Counted from the first letter of the stretch, positions 24,701 to 33,411 are shown. The stretch is DNA of 64,000 nt from Owenia fusiformis (GCA_903813345.2 CAIIXF020000005.1:27717375-27781374); one strand, 5' to 3'. Program-made: numbers and translations. The notes: a model not told the origin generated them from the letters alone.

Positions 24701-27700
24701 TATTGGTTAAACAAGAAAATATTTCAATTGTGAGTCTGTGTGAAACTGGTAACAAATTAGATATATCAAAATATGATATAATAGGCTTTCATAAATTAGA
24801 TCAGTCACTGTATGATTCTAAAGGCCGTGGCATTATTGTCTATATAAAGGACTCTTTGAAATTTAAAGTCAGAGATGATTTAAATGATCCAAATATCGAG
24901 TGCCGGTGGATTGAACTCACTGTTGAAAATAAGTCCTTTTTGTATGGAACATTCTATCGGTCGCCATCACAAAATGCCAGAAATCGCGACAACTATTTTA
25001 ATTACCTTAACAATAATATAAATAAGGCGACTAAAGTTAAATCAGATGGGATATTCTGTACAGGTGATTTTAATGCTCGTAGTACCCACTGGTGGGAAAA
25101 AGACATAAATACCGTTGAAGGAACAAGGCTTTATGATATTTCAGTCGAGAACTCTCTCTCTCAATTAGTGAAAGAACCAACTAGATGTGTGAAAAATAGT
25201 CGTTCATGCTTGGACTTATTTTTCTGTGACTCTCCAGGATATGTCTTGGAAACTTGTACTAAATCGCCTATAGGATCTGACCATTCTTGCATTTACAGCA
25301 AACTAAATCTCAAAACTGCAAACACTGATTCAAATACTGTTAGAACAACTTGGCAATATCAGGATTGCAATGTGTTTCATCTTAATAGAGCAATATCTCA
25401 GTATAACTGGGAAAACATCTTTGCTTTAACAGACATAGATAATATGACTGAGATTTTTACATCAACTGTTTTATCAATATTTAGTGATCATATTCCCAGG
25501 AAAATAAAAGTTTTAAAAAGCAAAGATATGCCTTGGCTTACAAAGGAAGTCAAGAGTTCAATTAATAAACGTGATAAGCTCTATAGGAAACTAAAAACTG
25601 ACCACACAACTGAAAATTATGAAAAATTCAAAATCCAATCAGATGTAGTTAGTAATGCAATCACAAAAGCCAAATTGTCCTATCATGAATCTATTTGTAC
25701 TAACTTAGAAGCAAACTCATCAAATAGTAAATTTTATTGGATCGCAATCAAGAAATTACTTGGTAAAAAGTTTTGTTCAGATATTCCTATGTTGACAAAA
25801 ACGGACATTTTGGCAAAAAACAACAAAGAAAATGCAGATTTACTTTTGCAACAATTTCTGACCAAATTCCATCACAATTTTGATGAACTTGACTCTCCAA
25901 ATATTCCATCAAAAACAGATCAAATCTTAGAAAGTATTGACTTTTCAAAACAAGATGTTAATAAAATTTTGTGTGACCTTAATACTACCAAGCAAGGTGG
26001 ACCAGACGGAATGGTCCCTTAAATGGAAGTCAATTTTTAAACCCTCAAAAAGTGTAGAAATTATTTTTAAGGGATCAAGAAGGAAACACCTTCAACACCC
26101 GCCTGTCTTTTTAAGCAATGAAAAAATTAACAGATCAAGTGACCACAAACACTTAGGAATAATATTAGATGAACACTTATCTTTTAGGCCTCATATACTA
26201 GAAACTATTGATAAATGTAACACAATGTTAAATCCTTTGAAAGCTCTAAAAAACAAAATAAGATCAAAACATTTAGAAAAAATGTATCTGTCATTTATAC
26301 TCCCCAAAATGGAATATGGAAGTATTTTATTTGAAAAAGCGACTAAATATGACCTTGCTAAACTTGATCAGGTGCATTATAGAGCTGCCTTACTAATAAG
26401 TGGGTGTATCCAAGGAACCTCAAAAGCTAAATTATTTAAATCATTAAATTGGAATGAACTGTCTACTAGAACAGATGAAAAATATTTAAAGTTAATGTAC
26501 CAGGTTCAAAACAAGACTGTCCCCTCATACCTTCAAAGAATTTTTGACCAGCATAGAAATCCGGTACAAAATGTGAACCTTAGAAGGATTAGACATTTTA
26601 CTGCCCCAAAGCCAATTGGCTCCTTTTCCAAATCCCCAGTTACTAGAGCAATACGTTTATGGGAAAAGCTCCCAACTGATCAAAAAGAAAGTAAAAGTTT
26701 TGCTAGTTTTAAGAGAAGTGTCAAAACTCATCTTAAAGATAAAAATTTACCATTACCTACATCTCAGTTAGAACTATCACGAAAGAGTGAAATATTCTTA
26801 AATCGTATTAGATGTGATTTTATTTTCTCTGGCCATTTTTTCTTACATAATTTTAGAGATGTAGAAAGTCCAAAATGTTTATGTGGCTACAGAGAACAAA
26901 CTTCAAAACACCTTATCTTCAATTGCCCGCTGTTAGTTAAAGAAAGAGAAGAACTTTGGGGGGAGCTTAGGGTGATGCCAGAACTGAACCATTTCTTTTT
27001 AATTGGATGCACTTTAGAACAAAAGACCAATACACTTTTGTTTGGAGATAATTTAGTGAATAACAAAATCAAAGGTTGTGTATTTAAGATTTTTACTAAC
27101 TTTCTCTGTAAAATAATGGAAATTATTTGAATTATCAATTTATAACATTTAATCAGTTGTTTCAACAAAAAGCCATCTGTAATAATTTGTATGTTGTATT
27201 CTCACAGGGCCAATAATGCTTTCGCCTAGGCCCTGTTAATGTATTATATATATATGATTTCAATAAATGAACCATAAAAACTAAAAAAATGTATAGCCAA
27301 AGTGAGAAACTAGACAAATTAGGGACACAGATCAATTAAGTGAGGATAGTTGGCAGAACACTATCTAGTATCTACAGTGAACACTGAAGTAACTGCAGTT
27401 TAACCATTGCTGAACTCATTTAATCACAACCATTTGTTATTACTGTTTATTCCATAGTTAGCATGATATTCATAGGATAACATGTCAAAATAAAAACGGC
27501 ATTTTTGTAATCAGTGGAAAAATATGATATTTTTGACAAATTTTCACTTAACCATATAGCATACGGTGTTTAAGCCATGACATTCGGCGCCGTATGCTAT
27601 GAATTATAGATTTTTGCTACTTCAGACTCAAAACGGGGCTTAGTGTCAACATCGCTGGATCGTTTCGGAAAATTTGAATTAAATCACTTAATTTCTAAAT

Positions 27701-30700
27701 GATTCTGATAATGACTTTAACTATGGAATAAAAAGAACATCCTATGATTTATTCATGATATGATTTTAATCCACTTATGGATATTGATATCTGCACTCTC
27801 TCGCTACGCTCACTCGTGCAGATATCATATCCATTCATGGATAAAAATCATATCATTCATAAATTATAGGATATCCTCTATATATGTATAAGTATATTTG
27901 ATATGAGCAATATAAATTATACAAATGTACTCATATTGTGTCTTCTCTCATGTTTTATAAAGGACACCCCTGAAGACATTAGAGTGTTTGAAAAAGCAAC
28001 TGGTGTAACAGAAGAAGAACTCAGTAAACCAACATGGAGTGTTATTATTCCTGTTCTTAATGAAGCACAAAATATTGAGAAGACCCTAAATGCTGTGATT
28101 CAGGTAAGGACAACACAATATAGCCCATAGTACAGCTCATTATTGTTATTAATTTATTAACCTGTATTTGAACAGAGTAGTACAAAACATATACTATACA
28201 GTTATGGTGTATCAAAACATATTTACAGTTTAGTGACACCTTGTTTGCTATAAGAGATCAGATGCATCTATAATGTGTTTCACTAGTTTGTTAATTGCCA
28301 TCATATTGGCTGATGAGCTCATGATAATATTATGTAAGGATAACATTTTTCCAGGGTTGGAATTGGAGTTCATACTACAGGACGACCCTCTAATTTTTGA
28401 ATGACTTTCTCAACTTTGGTAAAATCTTTTTGAATTTTCTTTCATGCGTAGATATTCATATTATAAATTCATATTATGTTGTGTATCCATTGAACTACAA
28501 ACATTAAGAAATCATGCTGTAACCTTCATTTATCTTTTCTTTCGCACAGAGACACTCAAATAGAGACATGCTGGAAATCATCATAAGCGATGGAGGGAGT
28601 AGAGATGCTACTGTGGAGATAGTTGAAACATTTGCTCAATCTAGCTCAGTTAAAATGACAGTTGTCAACAGTTCACCAGGTTTGTCATGTTTCTTTCGGT
28701 TAGTCTTGCATAAAAATGGTGTGAACCCCATATATGGACCATCTCCATTCCAAGTCCTGTACAAACACTACATTCGCACCCCCATACAAATACATATTCC
28801 TACCCCATATACACAGAACCTTATTGTATAAGATTTCAAAGCTCTAAAACAAGGTAAATGAGATTCTGAAGCCTCTGAAAATCCTGCCCTCTTAGAACTC
28901 TGACTGTCTATAATACTATGTTTCTTTGTTTTCTACTGTAGGTCGTGGCCCTCAGTTGAAATGTGGGGCAGAAGCTGCTACAGGGTCCTACATGCTGTTC
29001 CTCCATGCTGACTGCCTACCCCCTAATAACTATGACCAAGTTGGCACAGCTGTCCTCATGCAACCTGGAGTTGTTGCAGGAGCATTTACCTTTGCTTTAG
29101 ATGTTAATCATCCTGACAGGTAACAGCCAATTAATATTTATTTCATTCAAACATGTTTATTTCATTCAAATCGTCCATAAAATCGGTTGAGAGTATTTTC
29201 ATCTGTATTGCAAAGATAGTCTACACATGCATTGGCATAACCCTCCCGGCTTATCAGGCCATCACCATTTGTATCCATGTAGTCTGCATTCACGCAAATC
29301 TTTTATCAAGGCCCCATCCATTCCAAAGTATCATGTAGTCATCAAATGTCATGAGCCTGGAAGAGTCCATGCATAAACTCTACAATTAATCAATACCAAG
29401 AAGAATGCATGTACAGTAAAACCTGTATATCTAAACACCTGGCTAATCCGAACACCTTCCAATTTAAACACTTTTTTTCGGTCCCATTTTTTCCTCCCAT
29501 TGACTCCCATGTTAAACAAACCTTGAAATCTGAACACCTCCTAATTTGAACAGTGAACAACCAGATTTGAAAAAGTGGCCTGTCTAATCTGAACATTTTT
29601 ATCAGAAATCAAATGTCTGGACATTTCAATTAAAGCCACATATTGAGTCAATGTTAAAGTTGTTATTTATCTTTACATATATACAAATGCAATCAAAGAA
29701 CCAATTGTCCTAATTAACTTATTTAGTCTCAGTGACATCCCTAATTTGTGGAAAACAACAGGATGTTTTGGAAAGGTGTGAATACAGGAGTTAATTGGTT
29801 TATCCTATTAGAAAAGAACTGAATGTTTTATTTTTGGATTAAGAGAAAGGTGTGAATCAAGAAGATAATTGATTTATCATTATTGGAAATTACCTGGATG
29901 TTTTTGATTTGGATTAAGAGAAAGGTGAGAGTCTGGGAAATAATTGGTTTATCCTTATTGTAAATTAACTGGATGTTTTTGATTTGGATTATGAACAGGT
30001 CTTAACTGTTTTATATTCCATGGGTCTGTTATGATAGCTAAGATTCAATCAGTAAATGTTTTATAATCACAAAGACAACACAGACCCCATTTGCAGACAC
30101 GATTATATCACGAGGAGAAAAAATTCAACTTTGTAATATTCGCATACATCTGACATCCTGAATGCCCTTGATATTTTGAAGGATTATACATCATCTCGAG
30201 TGAACACTCATGAAAAAATATTTCTACTTGAAGAGGATATCTACTCAAATATTGCTAATGCTAAAAGTGCCAAGAAACAAACAACAATGAAGGACTTTTT
30301 CAAGCAAAAGTAAAGCAGTGCAATATAACCATAATATGGGATAGGCCATTTGATAAGCATAAGATTTCGTACGAGACTATCATATACTTTTACAGTGTAT
30401 TTCAAAGTTTTTGCCAAAATATAAGAGTTATTTTTACTAAAATGATGAAATTGTTCAAAATATAAATAAAACATAGCATATAGGCTATATAATAGGCCTA
30501 TTGTAGAATTAACTCATCAACAACATGTATTGTTTTCTGACTTAGTATTAAGTGTTCAATATAGTGCACTGAACAATGAAAATCCCCCCCCCCCCCGACC
30601 AACAAAATCCTCGAAATTTGAACACCTGCCAATTTGAACGCTTTTGGCAGGTCCCATGGGTGTTCGGATTAGACAGGTTTTACTGTAGTTCATATTTTAC

Positions 30701-33327
30701 AGTGATCTGTAGCCTATATGTCAAGAAGAAATTTTTCGCTATTTTTATATATGAGCTGGGCCAAAAAATGTTCATATTTTTATTTTTGATATATCGTTTT
30801 TGAAAATGCATGGGTATTGGGTTTCAATATATTTTTATATGTGAATCCTTGGAATCATATTACAATTTGGCTAATAGACAGCCTTTTTCAAAAATGGCAA
30901 CCATTATTTGTGTTTGTGTAATTTTACGTTTTTGCTATAACTGGAAAAGTTGTGGCTGGATTTTGTTAAAATCTTTTGGCAATATGTCTATGGTGACCAA
31001 TTTTAGACATGATTTCTAGCAATGTTATCTGACACTTGTTAGATGTTCGATGGGATTTGCTACACCTTGGCGACTTGGTGTTGTTGTAATATCGTCCAAG
31101 TACAGTTTATTTCATTCAGCCATACAAAAGTTCATTCAAACATGTTTATTTACTATACCATTCCTCATTCAGCCATCTTTATTTGTGTTTCAGCCCTGAT
31201 CATTCCACATTGTTTAAATGGCAAATGCGGCTTATAGCCTTCACAGTCAAGTTCCGATGTAAATATTTTGGTAAGTCGTGCACAATTTTATTTTAATTAA
31301 ATGATCTAAGGAGGGATAAAAAGTGAAAAATATTGAAGCAATCTTAAAAACCATGCCAACGTTTTCCTCACAAGCCTTATTTTCTGAAAAATGGTTGAAA
31401 TATCGGATCAAATAGTTGAAGATTTAAGATGCCGTTTCCAAATTATTAGAGTTTTTTGCCATAAAAAGGGAGACCATCCAATCTTGGAGTTTTTATTCAG
31501 CTTTGAAATATTGATTAGAAAAGTGTGTTACACAACCTGGTGCTGTTGCTAGTATTGTTTTATGTTATTTGTATACTTGTATCTGTTATTTGGAAATAAA
31601 AAAATAAAAAAAATGCAATGGAGTGATGAGAGGAAGAAATATTGTTCATTTGTGACTCTCACCTCATCGTTATTCCTTATAATCCCTTCATATGATTGGG
31701 GCTGTTGAAGAGCCTTGCATTTTTATTTCATGTATATTTTCTATATAAAAGCCTTTTTTTGTTCCATTGAGGGCATTGTACTGTACATTGGGGAGGTTAA
31801 GTTACACATTTTTAAGAGAACTTGTATGTGAATGGTTAGTATTATGACCCCCATGGATTACTATCCTCCTCTCAATTGGTATTCCAGTAACCTAATTGCA
31901 ATTTTTTCCTTATACCTTTATTCTCAATTGGACAAGTACTACTAAAGGAAAAACAAATCCCTAGATGACCATAATTCTACACGTCCACGTGTAATTTCTA
32001 TCAAAAATGTGTAACTTAACCTCGATATTATCTCAAATGATAAACTGAATTCATCATCTAGTTGAAAGTTCATGGTTTCATTCAACGCAGAAACAGATTC
32101 TACATAAGTTTTGTTGACTGCGTTCTTAGTCTAGGTTCTTTGTGCGTTTTTTTCAGAGTTTCCTTATGGTGACCAGGGGCTCTTCATGAGTCACCACATT
32201 TATAACAAAGTGGGTGGTTACCCAGCATACCCTCTCATGGAAGATTATGCTATGGTAAGTAACATGTAAACATTTACGATGCAAAATCAAATATTTGAAT
32301 TGCTCTCTCTAAGGTTTGTTAGATATGTTAAGCGACATCCCTAAACCAATAGATATCAGGCGAAGACTGATTTGAATGAAAACAAGTTCATGTTCCATCT
32401 GTGTCATATTGAATGTAATGTACATGTATATTCAATGCCTTGTGATCTACTTTTTGTCTATTTTGTTCCATATATAATACAGGTTGAAAAGTTGCTGCAG
32501 AAAGGCCATGTTCTGACAACACAGGAAAATGCTGTTTTGAATAGCAGACGGTGGCAGAAACATGGTTTCTTTAAGGTCAGTTCGTAGCAGAGTAACAGTA
32601 TGGTGTTTAATGAAAACAACTGCATCGTATTTATTCTAGACTGTCATCTATATAAATATAGTTACTTATGACCTTGGAATCTATATGAAGTATAGTATAG
32701 CATCATATAAAGTGTAAAAAATAAAAAATATGCTGTATACAGTGTAGCTAAAAATGTTCTAATTTTGATACAATAATTTTTCATACTCTTAATGTCTTAA
32801 ATGCAATATTTATAAGTGCACCACTGTGTTCTACTTTGAATCCTCCCTCTGCAGAAGAAAATTCAAGAAGATTCCACCAGAGAAATTTATCCCAAAATCA
32901 GAGAGTTGTATTCATTTGGGTCACCCTGTCAGGCCCGTAGCCAGGGGGGGTTCGTACCCCTGGCCAGAAATTCTTTCAGAATCATGCAGTTTTTCACCAC
33001 TTTGAGCACTTCTCGAGTGATTTTAAATAACAAAACAGATGAAAATTTCCTCTTGGGTGAATCCTTTAGCTGAGAGTTAATGCAATGGACCATACTTTGC
33101 ACCTTGCATTGAAAAGTAACTTAGAATTTTTGTTTTCATTGAGACAGATCCATATCTTATATTTTGTTTAATCGATTATGATAATACTGCCTTATTGCTG
33201 CCTAATTTTACTTAATTTTATTGTGTTCCAGGTGACTCTTATAAACACAGTGATAATAACTGCTTACAGACACTTCGGTGTATCACCAGAGACTCTGGCA
33301 CGGTGGTACTATGGACCTACAAAATAA
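755..33327 (+). CDS. DUF2064 - family-2 glycosyltransferase fusion (TIGR04282 + TIGR04283 type), 5' partial
   Basis: Nine exons read in one continuous frame: 755-901, 20924-21042, 27963-28103, 28550-28679, 28942-29119, 31194-31270, 32157-32254, 32483-32575 and 33232-33327 (TAA). The first two exons encode the end of a DUF2064 domain: GSDIPD, a conserved RDGGYYLVGL block, LFEGMEWGTS, then DVDTPED across the next junction. The rest is a GT-A family-2 transferase: WSVIIPVLNEAQNIEKT, ISDGGSRDAT, GAEAATGSYMLFLHADC (DxD-like HAD), FPYGDQGLF, GGYPAYPLMEDYAM and RRWQKHGF. In bacteria these two domains are separate proteins named after arsenosugar biosynthesis and linked to ArsS-like radical SAM genes. 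The substrate in an animal is not known, and the arsenosugar role is inference. The N-terminal half of DUF2064 lies upstream of the window. The introns are huge and full of repeats, and one of them contains another gene. Confidence 0.88.
1407..11027 (-). CDS. Twin DsbA-like thioredoxin-fold protein, secreted or GPI-anchored, nested antisense gene
   Basis: Ten exons read 10743-11027, 9929-10053, 8869-8981, 8275-8393, 4367-4435, 3691-3912, 3195-3319, 2387-2499, 1932-2047 and 1407-1511, giving 463 residues. The first exon starts with a hydrophobic signal peptide (MMTLTLITLMVLAGCG). Two homologous halves follow, each with a beta-strand plus EMFIELNC or EMYGELLCPYS, then LPYHRNGFLV(G/S)Q, an (A/V)-x-x-x-A/Q-x-KPE helix region, and GxAGTPWF before the last strand (the cis-Pro of the fold). 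A 23-residue Pro/Ser-rich linker exon (4367-4435) joins them. The tail is TTT-PVPPATT followed by a weakly hydrophobic end, suggesting a GPI signal. The thiol motif is CGDS or CPYS rather than CXXC, so a classical dithiol oxidase role is unlikely. The whole gene lies inside one intron of the glycosyltransferase gene on the other strand. AATAAA-type signals sit near 1207-1216 on the minus strand. Confidence 0.85.
2561..2764 (+). mobile_element. 204-bp MITE with CAGTGATCTCCC termini
   Basis: The element starts CAGTGATCTCCCCAGG and ends TGGGAGATCACTG, an inverted terminal repeat. It is flanked by the 5-bp direct repeat CTTTA (2556-2560 and 2765-2769). The interior carries GTGGGTGCAA-type repeats. 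An inverted copy lies at 19337-19541 with its own 5-bp duplication. It sits in an intron of both overlapping genes. A related degraded stretch is seen near 1010-1130. Confidence 0.75.
4558..7414. mobile_element. 2.86-kb non-autonomous TIR transposon
   Basis: The left end (from 4558, TATACACCCAAATTCAAAA) and the right end (to 7414, TTTTGAATTTGGGTGTATA) form a near-perfect 29-bp inverted terminal repeat that also covers ATGTCCCA/TGGGACAT. TA is present at both borders. The interior is AT-rich, with only ORFs below about 80 codons and no transposase that I recognise. Several GTTAC/GTAAC-containing short inverted pieces recur inside. It fills most of the intron between two exons of the twin DsbA-like gene. 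Confidence 0.55.
7617..7717. repeat. 101-bp near-perfect hairpin
   Basis: AATAACGTCATTTC at 7617 pairs with GAAATGACGTTATT ending at 7717. The arms continue through CAATATAGTGAAATATTGGACC to a small loop around GGGCCGAAGGCCC. It is a snapback MITE or palindromic repeat within an intron of the minus-strand gene. Confidence 0.7.
9030..9198 (+). mobile_element. hAT-like MITE remnant (CAGGCCCG family)
   Basis: The right end GGCCACGGGCCTG is the complement of CAGGCCCGTGGCC, which matches the left end of a second copy at 32930 (CAGGCCCGTAGCC). The two share an interior with ATTCTTTCA, ATCATGCAGTTTTTCACCA and TGAGCACTTCTC. A third, degraded piece of this interior is at about 21095-21180. The CAG...CTG termini suggest hAT ancestry. 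The left terminus of this copy is not clear. Confidence 0.5.
11028..12400. other. Upstream region of the twin DsbA-like gene; no other gene seen
   Basis: AT-rich sequence between the start codon of the minus-strand gene and the CCATGG repeat block. It should hold the promoter and any 5' UTR of that gene. I could not place a TATA box or a start site with confidence, and saw no coding exon on either strand. Confidence 0.4.
12420..12850. repeat. CCATGG foldback element (about 430 bp palindrome)
   Basis: The outer arms carry tandem TACCATGGTA palindromes (from 12425 and again to about 12845). Next inward, GATCATGATCGTTAAATGG pairs with CCATTTAACGATCATGAT. Inner arms of about 75-85 bp (12569-12653 and 12690-12763) read AAAAAATACTGCCGTTTCG against CGAAACGGCAGTATTTTTT, followed by ATTTCATGGTCA-type blocks. 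A third inner block repeats ATGATATCATTGCATTTGAT. The whole sequence could fold into a very long hairpin. Confidence 0.7.
13300..14720. repeat. CCATGG / CATTGCATTTCATGG satellite-like array
   Basis: A diverged half copy of the foldback element lies at about 13310-13540. After an AT-rich gap, a long run (about 13815-14720) is built of short words such as ACCATGGTA, AATGAAATGCCATG, GGTATTTGATTGTCACATC and ATGGCAATGAAATACC. Units of about 115-150 bp recur with variation. The short ORFs here are repeat translations (ISWYHGI-like peptides), not genes. The array resumes briefly at about 15600-15690 after the mariner insertion. Confidence 0.7.
14881..15081 (-). pseudogene. Mariner-type transposase C-terminal fragment (left arm)
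   Basis: The minus strand reads MNPPDFFLWGNLKDNVYQ followed by a PETIADLK helix. PDFFLWG-x-LK is the familiar block around the last catalytic D/E region of mariner/Tc1 DDE transposases. Only about 66 residues remain, with no N-terminal DNA-binding domain and no earlier catalytic Asp. It is a dead fragment. Confidence 0.65.
15334..15468 (+). pseudogene. Mariner-type transposase C-terminal fragment (right arm)
   Basis: The plus strand reads SLDLNPADFFLYGYLKDNLY and continues to a PQTIVDLKKAI helix, with TAG at 15466-15468. It is the inverted sister of the fragment at 14881-15081 and retains a few more upstream residues (SLDLNPADFF). Non-functional. Confidence 0.65.
16054..17155. mobile_element. 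TIR element with ~135-bp tandem repeats and a CCGT microsatellite
   Basis: The element is bounded by CCCATCGAA (16054-16062) and TTCGATGGG (17147-17155). Near the left end is a GTCCGTCC-type microsatellite (16096-16131). From about 16436 to 17100 there are five tandem units of about 135-145 bp. Each has CTCGAAAAGTAGTGGAGCG, TTTTGTTCATATTTGGTATG, ACACTTTTGGTAGAAGG and a AAAATGGC..GCCATTTT block. A degraded relative is at about 30820-31070. I recognise no transposase. Confidence 0.65.
17479..19163. mobile_element. GTCACCACC element with ~150-175-bp TGACCTT tandem array
   Basis: The borders are GTCACCACC (17479-17487) and GGTGGTGAC (19155-19163). After a GGCGTCCGG-rich left part, about nine units follow (17690-19140). 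Each contains ACTTTAGATTTGACATTTGACC, TTCAATGACCTTCTCAAGGTCA, AAAAAGGTC, TTTTCAACTTGCTTCAAATTG and AAAATCATCTACATGTTCTC. Unit length varies through internal duplications of the TTTAGATTTGAC segment. Confidence 0.7.
19337..19541 (-). mobile_element. 205-bp MITE, second copy of the CAGTGATCTCCC family
   Basis: It begins CAGTGATCTCCCCAGC and ends GGAGATCATTG, flanked by the 5-bp duplication GATTT (19332-19336 and 19542-19546). The interior is the reverse complement of the copy at 2561-2764, with the same GTGGGTGCAA-type repeats. Confidence 0.75.
20726..20878. mobile_element. 153-bp pogo/Tigger-type MITE
   Basis: It starts CAGTAAAACCTGG after TA (20724-20725) and ends CAGGTTTTACTT before TA (20879-20880). 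The interior has GTGAACACC-type words, shared with the longer relative at 29414-30685. TA target duplications and these ends fit pogo/Tigger families. It lies just upstream of the exon at 20924. Confidence 0.65.
21493..22000. mobile_element. hAT-like MITE upstream of the LINE ORF1
   Basis: The ends are CAGGGCTGTCAACT (21493) and AGTTGACAGGCCTG (to 22000), which are inverted. The 6-bp TGGAAT flanks it on both sides (21487-21492 and 22001-22006). Inside are short tandem units with AACACCTTTGGCCAAA (about 21560-21650), a run of 33 G and several GCGTGACA words. The right part (from 21726) is duplicated in tandem downstream. Confidence 0.5.
21691..21723 (+). repeat. 33-nt poly-G tract
   Basis: An uninterrupted run of 33 G follows GATGTCGTCAAC. 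It could form G-quadruplexes on the plus strand. The exact length may also be an assembly or sequencing artefact. Confidence 0.85.
21726..22347 (+). repeat. Two tandem 311-bp units at the LINE 5' end
   Basis: Unit 1 is 21726-22036 and unit 2 is 22037-22347, nearly identical. Each runs from GGTACGAAAATTT through GCGTGACA-rich sequence and GTTGACAGGCCTGTGGAAT to ATGGCCTCTTCAAATCAG. So each unit ends with the first codons of ORF1. In unit 1 this ATG (22015) opens a 13-codon upstream ORF, and in unit 2 it is the real ORF1 start. Confidence 0.85.
22326..23213 (+). CDS. LINE ORF1 protein (coiled-coil, nucleic-acid chaperone type)
   Basis: An intact ORF of 295 residues. The N-terminal part is Ser/Thr-rich. 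A coiled coil of heptads (LESENVSLKERIHELEQ, about residues 118-135) leads into an RRM-like/C-terminal region with INILGIKES, VADILGE, ISPSDIEVSHRIGK, PRQMIVKFKFRPKKEEV and an AWSSNGKIFAK end. This order is that of Transposase_22-type ORF1 proteins found with CR1/L2/L1 LINEs, which bind the element's RNA as trimers. The ATG at 22326 is the second copy of a duplicated start (see the tandem 311-bp units). It is a transposon protein, not a host gene. Confidence 0.8.
   Translation: MASSNQKITTFLTSENEPTPSRSTSTPIAHVVKPPHKMDRLEANMSSDDSFSYSTEIDKEHQTQSSPLQKQLEIFMKNISCDISNFKSKMDNVGDIVKNAVTEAVGQIEGRVTKLESENVSLKERIHELEQNHTAMKSTVTSLQEAVNHNAQYSGKNTINILGIKESQNEICSTVVADILGEKLPIDISPSDIEVSHRIGKLRTDNTPRQMIVKFKFRPKKEEVVKNRKHLKGSGITVFEYLSPMNRKLLFDLKNNDNVDQAWSSNGKIFAKNKRGLVKLFKVTDHIEGDIFSNA
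24145..26022 (+). pseudogene. LINE ORF2, N-terminal part: 2A-like leader and APE endonuclease
   Basis: An open frame of about 625 codons from ATG 24145. A hydrophobic N-terminus ends in LLLLAFDIKPNPGP (24571-24612), a 2A-like motif. The endonuclease follows: FTNIDSLSAD, SLCETG, TGDFNARSTHWW and IGSDHSCIY, which supply the Asn, Glu, Asp/Asn and Ser-Asp-His motifs of APE-type nucleases. The frame reaches the start of the reverse transcriptase (TTKQGGPDGM) and stops at once with TAA (26020-26022). An internal deletion has joined it out of frame to later RT sequence. Confidence 0.8.
26005..27130 (+). pseudogene. LINE ORF2, C-terminal part (RT thumb and tail) after internal deletion
   Basis: It continues in the +2 frame relative to the preceding part. 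EWSLKWKSIFKPSKS is the block that normally follows the YADD region. Then come HKHLGIILDEHLSF, KMYLSFILPKMEYGS, DQVHYRAALLISG and a C-terminal CLCGYREQTSKHLIFNCP zinc-knuckle-like motif typical of CR1-like ORF2 tails. The finger/palm segment with the catalytic aspartates is missing. The frame is open to TGA at 27128-27130. Confidence 0.8.
27741..27870. repeat. 130-bp snapback hairpin
   Basis: CCTATGATTTATTCATGATA at 27741 pairs with the end at 27870 (TCATAAATTATAGG). The arms run inward through ATATGATTTTAATCCA/TGGATAAAAATCATAT and GATATCTGCAC/GTGCAGATATC to the loop TCTCTCGCTACGCTCACTC. A smaller palindrome (ATAGCATACGG / CCGTATGCTAT) lies just upstream at about 27557-27590. Both are close to the exon at 27963. 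Confidence 0.75.
29414..30685 (+). mobile_element. 1.27-kb pogo/Tigger-type element, internally deleted
   Basis: The left end CAGTAAAACCTGTATATC follows TA and the right end GACAGGTTTTACTG is followed by TA (30686-30687). Near both ends the text TCCGAACACC / GGTGTTCGGA continues the inverted repeat. A fragment of transposase C-terminus is inside (30152-30313). The middle has three loose copies of a GATTAAGAGAAAGGTG / TAATTGGTTTATCC unit (about 29760-29990). It lies between two exons of the glycosyltransferase gene. Confidence 0.65.
30152..30313 (+). pseudogene. Pogo/Tigger transposase C-terminal fragment
   Basis: The frame reads DILNALDILKDYTSSRV, continues through an acidic helix, and ends AKKQTTMKDFFKQK-stop. 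A C-terminus of the form KQTT-x-x-DFF is common in Tigger/pogo transposases. No catalytic residues remain. Confidence 0.5.
30820..31075. repeat. Degraded copy of the 16-kb TIR element
   Basis: It shares GTGAATCCTTGGAA-like text, AAAAATGGCAACCATTATTTG, GCTATAACTGGAAAAGTTGTGG and the right end TTCGATGGGATTTGCTACACC with the element at 16054-17155. No gene is seen. Confidence 0.45.
32930..33040 (+). mobile_element. hAT-like MITE fragment (CAGGCCCG family)
   Basis: It begins CAGGCCCGTAGCCAGGGGGG and carries the same ATTCTTTCAGAATCATGCAG interior as the copy at 9030-9198, in the same orientation. It breaks off near 33040. It lies in the last intron of the glycosyltransferase gene. Confidence 0.55.
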
Positions 33328-33405
33328 TGAGTTGATTGTAGTTATACTGTACATAAACACCGTGATAATGGCCATATCAGCTGGCGCACATGTGCATATC
33401 AGTAA

Positions 33406-33411
33406 AATAAA
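33406..33411 (+). terminator. Poly(A) signal of the glycosyltransferase gene
   Basis: AATAAA lies 79 bases after the TAA of the last exon. Confidence 0.5.

Larger units (their letters stand above)
22001..27290 (+). mobile_element. CR1/L2-like LINE with two ORFs, internally deleted
   Basis: A sense-oriented non-LTR retrotransposon lies in the intron between the exons at 20924 and 27963. It has a coiled-coil ORF1 (22326-23213), about 930 bp of spacer, an ORF2 with a 2A-like N-terminus and an APE-type endonuclease, and then a junction that removes the reverse-transcriptase core. The 3' end has a TATATATATA stretch, AATAAA (near 27262) and an A-rich tail. No clear target-site duplication was found. 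The element could not retrotranspose unaided. Confidence 0.8.
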
